A stretch of DNA of 64,000 bases, from the NCBI GenBank assembly GCA_963514095.1, contig OY741281.1:1632487-1696486 (forward strand). The letters run 5' to 3'. Numbering within the stretch: the stretch's first letter is position 1; each line of letters starts with the position of its first letter. Under the pieces are notes generated by a model that searched no databases, had not been told where the DNA came from, and saw only the letters and a program-made list of their open reading frames with translations. This document shows, in pieces, positions 53,487 through 64,000 of this stretch. This stretch comes from Eutrigla gurnardus (taxonomy: Eukaryota > Chordata > Actinopteri > Perciformes > Triglidae). Both the position numbers and the translations under genes were made by a program.

Positions 53487-54435
53487 GGCCCCGGAGGGCG
53501 GCCGGCTTCCACCCAGGCAGAAAGCAACACTTTGGGCCATTGAATAGGCGGCAATCAAGCCCCGTTGTCAACTCTTGACGACTGAAATGTTTCTGACTTT
53601 GCTGCGCTCCGGGTGTTAGAGGTCGTCGCCATGGCAGCGGAAACCCAGCAACCAGAACTTGACACATACACAATGAGGAAAAACTGAGCATTCAATTTGT
53701 CATCTTTAGGAAATATACATGTAAATATCTCTGAATGTTGTACATATTTGTAAATACTATCACACGTGTGTCTTTGTGCCGTTTCCTTGCCTTCTTAACA
53801 AATAGATATATATATCCTAGATATAACATTACAACGGCACTTAAGGATGAATATCATTTTATTGTATTAAGTAAGTCTGGCACATGTTTTACTGGTGCTC
53901 TGGAAAGGTATCCTGTCATATTTTGTCCTTTTTTTAATAATAATTGGGGAACATTTGTTAAGCATTTATATTTTTATATTATTATGCTTTACTGTATATC
54001 AATATGATTTATAAAGGTTGCTGCTATATGTATTTTTGTTTTGCTATTTTAATTGCCGATGTGATGGTTTTTGTTTGATTATTTTTCCAAATAATGTGGT
54101 TTAGTTAAAACTCCCTGCAGGTCGGGGAAGTCCACTCCTTCCCAAGAGTTTTTATTCTATAAACAGACTTCATCACACATTACTGGATGTCTCTACCATC
54201 TCCATTTCACTTAGATAAAACACTATCATACTATGTTATATTTCATAGGGAAGGGTGATGTTTAATCAACCCATATATTTGCTCATATTTTTTCCCCCCA
54301 GCTCTTCAGCTTTCTTTCAATTCCGTCAATTCATTGTATTCTTGTCACTGTTGCTGTGTGCTTTATATACATTTTCCTACCTCAGGTTGTTAGGAAAAAG
54401 TCCATTTTGCAATAAAATATTACAACCACAGTTCT
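53487..54435 (+). other. CRISPLD1: CRISPLD1 3' untranslated region and poly(A) signal
   Basis: AT-rich sequence running to AATAAA at 54411-54416, followed by a T/G-rich segment (GTTCTCTTTCAGACTTGTGT). The cleavage site is inferred from this signal. Confidence 0.6.
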
Positions 54436-55936
54436 CTTTCAGACTTGTGTCGTTTAAGTACTCGGAGGCAAAGTGATAATGGTGATTTGGACTACAAATA
54501 CTTAAAATAGCACAGATCTGAATGTGTTATTGCCTTTTGTTAGCTTTACAACTACACATTAATGGTGCTAAATTGAAAAAAGGAGCTGCGTTGGAGCCAC
54601 TGCCCCAAAAAATGCAATTCCATGAAATGAAGAATGTAGCTTAGAAATGTCAGAATGTCTCCTTTAAACGTATGTTAGTGTTGGATTTCCTGCCGGTGGC
54701 TGCGGTGACGGGGCGGCGCTGCATATTCATCCTCATTCTTGGAAGATTTCTTGTAAGTACCACGATGGGAACTCAGATGCGTGTTTAGTTAACCTCAAAC
54801 GCGGCGTCACATTCGTTTCACCTCAAGCGAAGGCAGAAAGGTAAAGCTGGGACAAGCGTTCTGGGGTTTCAGACTTTTGACAGGAAACACTCTAATAGTC
54901 GTCTATAACAAATCTGAAAATTATTCAACATTGGCACTCTGAACGCGGGAAGCCGCGTCCACAGACCGTTTGTCCGTGGTCCTGGAACGGTTCATCCGAT
55001 ACGGCTCATAATGCCTTCATATTAAAAGCTGGCAATCTGCTCCAAACCCTCATTGGCGATGAGTCATCTCACATTTCCTCCAACTTAATGGATAAGCATC
55101 GAGTCAGAGATCCAAGCACCTCCGGGATCCACTCAAGTGTTCGGTTTTGTGGGCATGTTGGATGAAAAACCTGAACCCCAATCCCCTGGACTCCCGGATC
55201 CATTGCTCCAGATGTCTCAGGATGTACCCCCCCGCCCCTCCTCCCTATTATCCACGCTTGATATTCATTCAAGCCTTTGAGAGCGAAAGCGTTTGATTTG
55301 AAATGTCCCAGCTCTCATCGCCAGGGAGCAGTCGTCACTCCTCATTTGCTTTTGTGCAGCGACGGAGCGAAATGACCGATCTGTGATGGGTTTCCACGGT
55401 ATCCATGTCCGACGGCGTTACGGGGTTTTGTTGCGGCTGGAAGAGGTTGTGACTCAAGATGTCAGACGTTGTTGTTCCCAGAGACAAGTGCTGCTAAATG
55501 TTGCATCATGCAACCGGCCATGTTGCATTATGCAACATTTAGCTAGGTTTAATGCATGCTCACACATTCATGCACGCCCTCACATATGTAGATCATATAC
55601 ATAGATCACATAGATCAATCCTGTGGCTGTGATTGGCTGATCTCTGCAGGAGAAAGTGATTGATAGGCCGTCCATGTGCGTCCGGGTCCTGTGAGAGAGG
55701 AAAAGAGAAGCATACATCAGACAGGTGTCAAAAGTCGCAGCAGGGTGTGGTGAAAGGTGGCGTAGAGGGGCTCTGAAGAAAGAAAGGTACGAGGATGAGG
55801 AGGATGGTGAAGAGTGAGGGGCGGAGGGAAAAGGCCAGAGAGATAACTTGAAGTTGAGAGAAACACAGTGAGAGGTTGTTGTTGGGATAACATCTATAGA
55901 GTTAAGAGTTTATAAGACTTTGAAGGTTGGCATAGA
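54436..55936. other. Intergenic, nothing recognised
   Basis: No supported gene downstream of CRISPLD1. A short imperfect palindrome lies near 55498-55545 (GTTGCATCATGCAAC and GTTGCATTATGCAAC). Confidence 0.5.
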
Positions 55937-56356
55937 ACGGCGTATTAAGACCACTGTAGGAAAAAAAAAAAACAGAGCCGAGAAAGGGGGGCAATATCTG
56001 GAGAAAAAAGTCACAAATTTGCAAGTTTATAACGATGCCTATGCTAGCTAACGTCCCATGAATGTACGCAACATGTGACGCCTCGTTAAGGTCCTTAGTG
56101 TGATGATGTTGATGCTTATTGTTGCTTTTATTTATATGAGGCCATGTTGTCATCTTATGGGTGTTTATTGATCGGGGCGGTTGGGCTAAGATGCTATTGG
56201 TAGCTTTCACTTGTTGTCATAGCAACTGCAAGCAACTTCTTTATATCGGATAGATATATATATGAACTTGCAAATTTGCCACTTTTTTTCTGGGAATGTT
56301 GCCCCTCTCTTTCGGCTCCATTTTTTTCCTACAGTGGCCCTGATCCGCCGTCGTAT
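55937..56356 (+). mobile_element. X-box miniature transposon, copy C (most complete)
   Basis: Left end ACGGCGTATTAAGACCACTG then TAGG and an A-run, GAGCCGAGAAAGGGGGGCAA. The right end, GGCTCCATTTTTTTCCTACAG then TGGCCCTGATCCGCCGT, is its reverse complement over about 55 bp with mismatches. The core matches copies A and B. The motif GTTGTCATAGCAAC lies at 56213-56226. There is no coding capacity, so it is non-autonomous. Confidence 0.88.
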
Positions 56357-57671
56357 TTGCAGCATTTGTTTGACACTCTGTTAAGAAAATGCGTGGTGAT
56401 TTTCAAACCATTAAGGAAGAGGTGCAACAGATGAGTTGATGATGGATGGTCGTGCCTTCGTGTGCGAGCCGCCAGACAGACGAGGGGTGCATTATGGGAG
56501 CCGGGTGCAGCGACAGCCACGGGGCCCATTAGGGCCCAAGGAGACTGACGCCGCAGTGAAGACAGATGGGATGAAAAGACAAGCTCGCAGCTCAGCTGGG
56601 GTCTGCACGGTGCCACCACTGTTTTCAGACTGTCGCTTAAAATAAGGAAAGCCATTAATAACCTCCTCACTGCTCCGCTCAGCTGCAGTCTGGCGCTGCT
56701 CAGGAAGCTAAATGTGGCAGCGGACTGGCAGACGGTGTCAAAAACACCGGATACACCTGAGATGTGCATCGGTTTGTGGGTATATTCAGGTTTAATTGTG
56801 TTTTTTACACTCACCTGTTTGTTTGTGTGCTACGTGTGTCCCGCTCTGATTGGACGGGAGTCCGATAGCAGGCGAGGGAAGCCGTCGGCACCGAGGTGAA
56901 GCGTTACCGTTGCCAGTGGTAATGACTGCGTTCCTTCTTGTCAAACCTTTACTTTGGCGGATGAACAAAACATAAAAAAATCGGACAGGGAGTGGGGTTT
57001 TTTGGGGGGAATTTTTTTCCCTCGTGATCCAAAAATATTACATGTACACAGCCACACTGTGAATGTGTTTTCACAAAACTAAAAAGATGGAGTGGGCACT
57101 TTGGTGAGAGGAAAAAAATAAGCTTTTCCCGAGTGGCAAGGTGACTCATATAATTATTGAGTTATTTTAGGCCTCCGCGCTTTTAAAACAAACCCCTCTG
57201 ACAAATCTGAGACATTTGATTTATAATAACCAGTCATTACCAGCTGGCTCTGCTGTGATCAACCCACCCAACTACTCGACCAGGAAAAATGAAAACCTTA
57301 TAACAAGCAGTCAAAACTGGTGCTGGAGACCGTTGAAGGCTTTAACATCAAATCAGAGGCCAACAATGGATGAAGTGAAATGTTAACGTCTCAAACATGG
57401 TTTCTTTAATGGGCTGTTTTACTGCAGGTGTGAGCAGCGTGACCTCATACTGTCAAACCAAAGGTCACCTTCACGTGAATGGTTACAGTATGCCGGGATC
57501 ATTGGTAATGTGAGCTAGAATTATGAGCAAACAGTGCACCTGCAGTTATAATGCAAAGTCAGCAATTCAGACTTCACCAATGTGTTGTACCCGGTTAATT
57601 ACAAGAGGCTTTAACAGATCAAACATGTCGCTTTTTCTTCAGTCCAACACAAATAAATGAGCTTTTATCCA
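56357..57671. other. Intergenic, nothing recognised
   Basis: No supported gene. A 161-codon minus-strand frame overlaps the end of copy C and lacks family resemblance. Confidence 0.5.
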
Positions 57672-58106
57672 GCGGTGTATTAGAGCCGCTGTAGGAAAAA
57701 AAAAAAAAAATGGAGCTGAGAGAAGGGGGCAATATTCTGAGGTAAATAAGTTGCAAATTTGTCAATTTATAAATATATACAACCGATGAACAAGTTGCTT
57801 GTTTGCCGTTGCTATGACAACAAGTGAAAGCTATCGCTAGCATCTTAGCCCAACCGCCCCAATCAATAAACACCCATAAGATGACAGTTTGTCCTCATAT
57901 AAATAAAACCAACAATAAGCATCAACCTCATCACCCTAAGGACCTTAACGAGAAAAATAAATGCGTACATTCATAGGGAGTTAGCATCTTCATAGATGCA
58001 GGTTGCTAGCATCGTAATAAACTCGCAAATTTGCCACTTTTTTTCCAAATATTGGCCCCTTGTCTCGGCTCCATTTTTTCCTACAGTGCCCTGATACACC
58101 GTCGTA
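57672..58106 (-). mobile_element. X-box miniature transposon, copy D
   Basis: Both terminal inverted repeats are present (CGGTGTATTAGAGCCGCTGT at the left; CTACAGTGCCCTGATACACC at the right). The core is the reverse complement of copies A-C, so this copy is inserted in the opposite orientation. The X-box motif reads GTTGCTATGACAAC at 57808-57821. Confidence 0.87.
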
Positions 58107-60761
58107 AAAAAGGGCTCTTTTGTTTGATCGGAAATGAAGAAACTCGTGCAGCTTCTTGGACAACAATCAGGAAGATTCGGCCAAATGACTCCAGACAGAT
58201 TATGCTAATCAGCATATTTTACGCGTTAGCTGTTGTCTTCTTCCCTCCCTCTCGAGCTTCTCGGCGACAAACATAAACATTCATCTCACTTCTGTCGTGA
58301 CAGACGGCCATATTTCTGAACACTTTATTACGCAAAACCTGCAGCTCAGACGATTTATCGCCAACACTTTTTGCACACATAAGACACTAACGCCGACAAA
58401 CGGGTTTGGGTGAAGCAGCTTTATGCTCTGGATGCAGATGTGGGCCACATGTCAAAAAGCAGGGAAGGTTGTGCTTACAGTAGCTCCTCTCCAGGAGAGG
58501 GCTGGCTGCCTCCCAGACGGCACTGCTGTTAGATCTATGCCTGCGAATAAATAATGACAGTCCGCCTCATCTGGACACCTTTGAAGGCGCGTACGTGCGT
58601 GGAAGGAATTTTTTTAAAAGCCTATACCGGTTATCTCCGGATAATTGATCAATCTTTTATAGCTGTACTCGTACAGAGCACATTTGTAGGAGTGAGGTTT
58701 CCTGTTTTATCCTCTAGATGCGGTTAAATTAATGATAACAATAATAATAACAAAACAAAAAGACGTGGCTCGGGAATGTGGCATCACAGGAAGAGGAAAT
58801 GGACTGAGCTTCAAAAGAAGACGGCTTATCGGGGGCCGATCGGACGACCCCGTGTGTAAAACAAACTAAATAAATGTTGAGGAGGAAGAAGGAAACGAGG
58901 ATGCCTGGCAAGACAACGAGGAACAAAGGAAGCTTCAGTCCAGTCCAGGACGATAAGGCATGTATGGTAGATGGTGCTTTTGGGCCGAGGGCTGGAGGGA
59001 GAAGAGACTTCTTCAGAAACTACAGTTAAAAGTAACGCCATGAAAAGGAATCCCAGAAATAAGTTTGTTTTCAAGATTTTGTACGAGTCAGCGAAATAAA
59101 ATATTTCCACTTTTTGTACAGTAGACAGACCTAAGAGCAGTGGGGTGATGCTCCCACATCCAATTCTGTGTACAAGTGTATTTATATTGGGATCATGGTC
59201 AAGGGAGCAAAGAGTGCAAAATATATATATATTTATAAAGAGCTGCAAACGAATCAGGGCGCCGGCGACGGGGGCCGCAAAAAAAAAAGAAGTCACGGGG
59301 GGACTCTGACGTCATCGCTGACCTTTCGCGTGTTTACAGAGGAGGTTTGATTTCCACTCGTTTTTTCCACGCTCACACTCGGGTCGTTGTGAAAGCGGCC
59401 CGCCGAGGTAAAAGACTAGCTTTGTCCTGACCAACCTGGATGCCGCTGCAGCGCCGGAGTCATGTGCTTCTGCCAATCCCGAGGAGGTGCCCACAAAGTC
59501 CAGCCGTTGAGACAAGCACAGGCATCACCTGTTTTATATTAAATCTGTCAGATTAAATAAGGACGGCCAATAACCTGCAGCTTTCTGGGGGCGAGCTTTG
59601 ACCCCGCCGCTGTGCTCTGATCTCACTCTGTTCTCAGAGAATCCATGAATCTGCACGGTGACAAGGCTCTTCTATATTTTTCCTCTTGGTTTTCTGTTTG
59701 GGCGTAATACAAAATTTCTCTTAAATCATCATTTTTTTTATGTTTTTTCAGCAGCAAAAACAAATATGTTGCTCATTCATCACCTTGTTAAATTATTGCA
59801 CAAGCACAGAGATCTCATTGTCGTACAGAGCAGGAACATGAAGGCTTTAAACAGCCCCTTTCAAAGTAAAACCCCAGACGCTGCAGACAATGTTGCCCTC
59901 TACAGGGCATCCACATTAGTCACGCTGGCCTGTCCACTGGTTTTTGGATGGGGGGGGGAACACTGCACCACACGTGTTAATGCATGTTTAATGACCCGGT
60001 GTTTACCCGAGGATCAGGGGTTTTAGTGTGGATCGACAGATCAGGACCCTGGATTAGACCCTCTTGACCTTGAGTCCTTCATGGTCTCGTTGACCCTCAC
60101 GGTTCGACGGAGAAAGAGAATGAACAAATCCAAACTTGTCTTATAACCTCAAATGAATGTGTTGACAACACAAATGTTTTAATAATGTTGATTTAACGAT
60201 GATTATGGAGACTGATTATTCTGAATGAATCCCGGGAACGTGGTCCTCTCGTTCATCAAGTGTCCCCTTGACTGTGAAATGATGATTAAAAGGAATGAGA
60301 TTGGGTCACATGAAGGACCCGGTCCGTGATCCAGGACCAGACGCTCCTCCACTTAGAGAACTGATGAATTCAGCCTCATGGCCTCCAAATTAGCCGCGTG
60401 GCATGAAATAAGAAAGAAGAGGAGGAAAACCAGGCGTCCCATCAGTCTTGTGGGAGAGGAGGGAGGGTCCTGTTTTACTGAGTGTGATGGATTCAGCCGT
60501 TTTCTGGGAGAAACGCCTCGGCAGCAGAACAGCGTCCGTCTCCAGAGAACCGACCCGGGTTCAGCCTCGCCGTGACATAAGACGGACCCCAATTTAGGAC
60601 ACAAAGACTGGGTCGAACCAACAGGAGGGGCAGCCTCTTTCCCTGAGAATGAACCGTTCCACGCTCCCTCTCTCTCTGGCCTCCTATTTTTGTATCTTCC
60701 CCTCTGATTCACCCTCATCCGTCTACATCTCCTTCCCCTCCTCGCTCACTTCCCCTCGCCG
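58107..60761. other. Intergenic, nothing recognised
   Basis: About 2.6 kb without a supported gene. Open frames up to 156 codons on the minus strand (58826-59296) show no recognisable domain. Confidence 0.45.
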
Positions 60762-60787
60762 CCCCCCCCCCCCCCCCCCCCCCCCCC
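60762..60787 (+). repeat. Poly-C tract
   Basis: 26 consecutive cytosines. Such runs are prone to slippage, so the true length is uncertain. Confidence 0.9.
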
Positions 60788-60939
60788 TCATTACCATGAA
60801 TGATCATTAAGCGTGTACCTACATGGTTTACTTTCCAAAGTTCATTTTCTGAGTCATGGCCGCTCATTCATGATTATAAATAGTCTCTGAATGCAAATGC
60901 CCGCACACCGGCCGAATTCAGAACAGGACCAAAAATAAT

Positions 60940-61208
60940 GAAAGAGGGGGGGGGGGGCAATATTTTGAGAGAAAAAAGCACATGTTTACAAGTGAGTTTA
61001 TTAAGTGGCAAATATGTATCGCCGCTATAAACAAGTTGGTTCCGCTAACACCGGATGTTTGCTGTTGCTATGACAACAAGTGAAAGCTACCGCTAGCATC
61101 TTAGCCAACCACCCCGATCAATAAACACCCATAAGATCAGAATATTGCCCCTCTCTCTCGGCTCTGTTTTTTCTTTTTATCTACAGTGACTTTAAAACGC
61201 CGTTGTAC
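60940..61208 (-). mobile_element. X-box miniature transposon, copy E
   Basis: Shorter copy in the same orientation as D, with a left end degraded to a G-run and GCAATATT, and a right end CTACAGTGACTTTAAAACGC then CGTTGTA. The middle of the core (the CCTTAACGAG region) is deleted. The X-box motif GTTGCTATGACAAC is intact at 61064-61077. Confidence 0.82.
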
Positions 61209-62990
61209 GCATTAGCCAGAATTCACAACAAGAAAAAAAAAAATTAAAGCCATGCCATGTATTTTTACTCAAGCTGCCACAAATGAAATCTTATTCATAG
61301 CTCATTTTTTTGGTTAATTATGTAATGCCCTCCGTCTTATTCGCTCTACACAAACGCTCGTTGGATTGAAGCGAAGGACCGTCTGCGTTCTCAGTCTCCC
61401 CTTCCAGAGGACGGAGAGGCCCTCCAACCACTTCTTCTTCTTCTGTTATGGAGTAAATCACAAACATGTCATGGCCGGATCCTCGGGGAACACACACAAC
61501 CTTAGCTGTCCTATATTGCGCCGCTACGATACCGATGTCCTACTGATGGCCAAGGACCCGCTGAGCCCAGAACAGCCCACATCTCTTATTCTCTTCCCCC
61601 CTACTAGCTTTTTCTGCCCTCCAGGCATTGACATTTAATCAAACCCAAATCCCATTGTGCCTATTAACATATCAGGCTGATACCGGTTGCTGTAAAAAAA
61701 GAAGAAGCTGGAAGTACAGGAGCAGAACATTAGCATAACTCCGCCTGTGTGTGATCACCATTTTCTCTCTCTGCCCACATGTTAAAATGCTTATCTGGCA
61801 AACTAAGAGTGGAGTGTCTTCCTCTCGTTCACCCCAGCTTATCTTCTTTAGGATGTGTTAATTATTTATCGGCCTGCGCTCGCAAACGCTCGCCAAACTA
61901 AGCGTCTAATGCAAAAAAAAAGGCCATTTTAATTTCACCAGACCATCAAAACCATCTAAAGCTTGCTTTTGGTTTTTTTTGGCTGCGATTAAATAAACAA
62001 TACGGGGGTGTGTACTTGTTTTTAGGGCTTTAAGTGCTTTAATGGATGGTTTAGTTTGTGTGAAGCAGCTCCGTCTTCTCAGGATTAATCACCGCAGACG
62101 TGAAAGGACTCGGATCCGTGACGCCGTAAACGTCTGTGAAAAATGGGCGACGATTATGAGGTCAATGGCTGATGGATCGGCTCCCCGTATTGGACGGGAG
62201 TTGTTTTCTACGGCTCAGCAGATCGTTTGACCTTGATGAAGGTCGCTCCTGTTTCCCGGGTGACTCTTCACACGCGTTGACCTTGTTGGCAGCCGCTCGT
62301 GTATGTCGGTTCGCCCGCACGCCGAGTCTACCTGCGACCGCCAAATAAACGGTTGTTGGTCTTGTATCGCAGCAGGTAATTACTTCCCCGAAAAAAGAGA
62401 AAAAAACTGGGACAGCTTCGCCGTAATGACACGGGAGCAGAATATTTAACACGATGGGGGAAAAAAGTCATTGTTGCTGTCAGAGCGGGGTTTTTTCTTG
62501 GAGGGGGGATGACAAGGCTGCAGGGAAATGGAACGGGGCCTTCGCGTTGTACGGAAAGAGGATTACGTAGACAAAACAACTTTGACAAGTCTGGAACATT
62601 TGAGGACACTTCCGGGGAGATATGGAGATTATCAAAGTGGAGCTGTTTTGTTGCAGACACAAACACAGTTTCACGTCTTTATTTTAAACGCATCCAACGT
62701 GCAGCGAAGAGACATCGGCATTCAGTGCAACACAAGGAATAATACATCGGTGTGGGCAATGGGCTGATTGTAGCAGAGAAAAGATAAAAACGTGTGTTCT
62801 CATTTATGGCTTTGCTGATAACGCCACATTAATCTGGAGGGTTGAATAAAAAGTGAGGTGTTGAGGAATCTTCACTTCACCATAAAGTTGTTTATGTAAC
62901 TGCGTTACATAAGTCATCTCTTTCCTCTGCATTTTAATCAAGGTAAGTAATGGTAGAGCCTTGTATCGATGTACCTGAGCCATCTGCTCC

Positions 62991-62992
<2 letters not shown>
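61209..62992. other. Intergenic, nothing recognised
   Basis: Low-repeat sequence with no supported gene. Confidence 0.45.

Positions 62993-63048
<56 letters not shown>
62993..63048 (+). repeat. (CA)n microsatellite
   Basis: About 27 CA units. The tract is part of a 216-codon minus-strand frame whose Val-Cys run is repeat-encoded. Confidence 0.95.
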
Positions 63049-63050
<2 letters not shown>

Positions 63051-64000
63051 TCAGGATTAGAGCTTTGGCAGGGATCAGAATTTTGTTTCTGTTTCTTTTT
63101 TGAATTTCTTTTTATTGCCAATCTGCAGCCCTGTATCAACAATAAGCCGTTTGCTTTCTGCGATCTCGTTCTCCTACGATGTTTTTGATCCTTTACCGGA
63201 CTATCTGCTTCTTTATTATTCAACAAATCAAACAACATCAATTCAAGGCCACCTAATAATGACAAAACACGGTGCTCACACACTGCCGTATTGTATTTGC
63301 TTATTAGCCAGGCCGTCTGGTGGAAAATATGGAAATGATATTCATACTCAGACAGGTAATAATGACTGAAAGGCAAGGTGAAAAACAAAGAAGTGTGTTG
63401 CAAATTAGCCTGAACACGAGGCTCGGTGGATATTTGCATATTCTCTTTGAACATAAAGGGTGAGGCTTCGAATCTGCTGTTTTCAGATTTAAAAAAAGTT
63501 CATTAAAATTCACGAAAGCCTTGTAAAACACGTTGTAACAAACAAATGAGGGAGGCACATTAATCTCCACAAGCACTTTTATTTCAGTGACCAACGTGAT
63601 GAACGACCTCAGAGTTTACGGTTTACACGTCGGTTATAGACAAAAACATCCAAATGATATCAGTATCTAAACATATTTAGTGATTACTGGTGGTTGTTTT
63701 CATTATTCATAAATCTGCGGATTATATTTCCACTAATGATTTATTTATATTTTAATCTATAAAATGCCAGAATTATTTAAAGTGAGAACTTAATAAGATA
63801 CCATTTTTTTGGCCAGACCTTCACTTTAAGGAAAAAAAAAAATTCAAATAAATCCCCCAGAATTTGCATTTTTGCCTGAAAAAAATGATAAAATCTGAAG
63901 TTAAACAAATATATCTCCTGATGAATCTATTAATTTACTATTTAAAAAAATATGAACATGAGAATTAAGTATTACACTGTGATAGCACGCTCAACTTTAA
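63049..64000. other. Intergenic, nothing recognised
   Basis: AT-rich to the end of the window, with no supported gene or repeat family. Confidence 0.45.

Noticed and set aside
55498..55545. GTTGCATCATGCAAC / GTTGCATTATGCAAC palindromes as RFX sites
   Set aside because: They are short inverted repeats but do not match the X-box consensus (GCAT centre where YYATRR is needed); noted only as small palindromes.
62804..63454. 216-codon minus-strand ORF
   Set aside because: Contains a Val-Cys run from the (CA)n microsatellite and has no recognisable domain; chance open frame.

Overview
The window is nuclear DNA from a ray-finned (teleost) fish. It has two intron-containing vertebrate genes with GT-AG splicing, long AT-rich intergenic stretches, many CA/TG, TAA and ATCT microsatellites, teleost-type tRNA-derived SINEs, miniature DNA transposons and decayed retroelements. 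Nothing bacterial, plasmid-borne or CRISPR-like is present. The species cannot be named from the sequence alone.

Layout: 1-4500 is intergenic, with a GCA-rich repeat, a foldback element holding a 31-bp perfect hairpin, and two SINE copies with target-site duplications. 4500-6094 holds a CpG-rich promoter with an RFX X-box, followed by an intact intronless ORF (408 aa) of a family I do not recognise. 6100-8700 is a retroelement graveyard: a LINE endonuclease remnant on the minus strand, then endogenous-retrovirus pol remnants interrupted by a tRNA SINE. 8700-26300 has no gene I can support, but has several tandem arrays, including five 13-bp units each carrying an AP-1 site. 26309-31110 is PI15 (five coding exons, 259 aa, TATA box and poly(A) signal present). 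31200-41100 is intergenic, with a hAT-type miniature element flanked by an 8-bp duplication, one copy of an X-box-carrying miniature element, a tandem array of estrogen-response-element-like palindromes, and a SINE. About 41200-54435 is CRISPLD1 (one non-coding and fourteen coding exons, 519 aa). 54435-64000 is intergenic, with three more X-box-carrying elements.

PI15 and CRISPLD1 are neighbouring, same-strand secreted CAP-superfamily genes, the order known from other vertebrates. Their three central CAP-domain exons have identical lengths (119, 133, 116 nt) and phases, as expected of an ancient tandem duplication. Both encode secreted proteins: PI15 is a small CAP protein with a furin-like site, and CRISPLD1 adds a proline-rich linker and two LCCL domains.

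The observations most worth following up are the family of five dispersed miniature transposons, each with an intact 14-bp RFX X-box; the unrecognised intronless gene whose promoter also has an X-box; and two tandem arrays built from transcription-factor motifs (ERE-like and AP-1). No wholly new multi-gene system was found.
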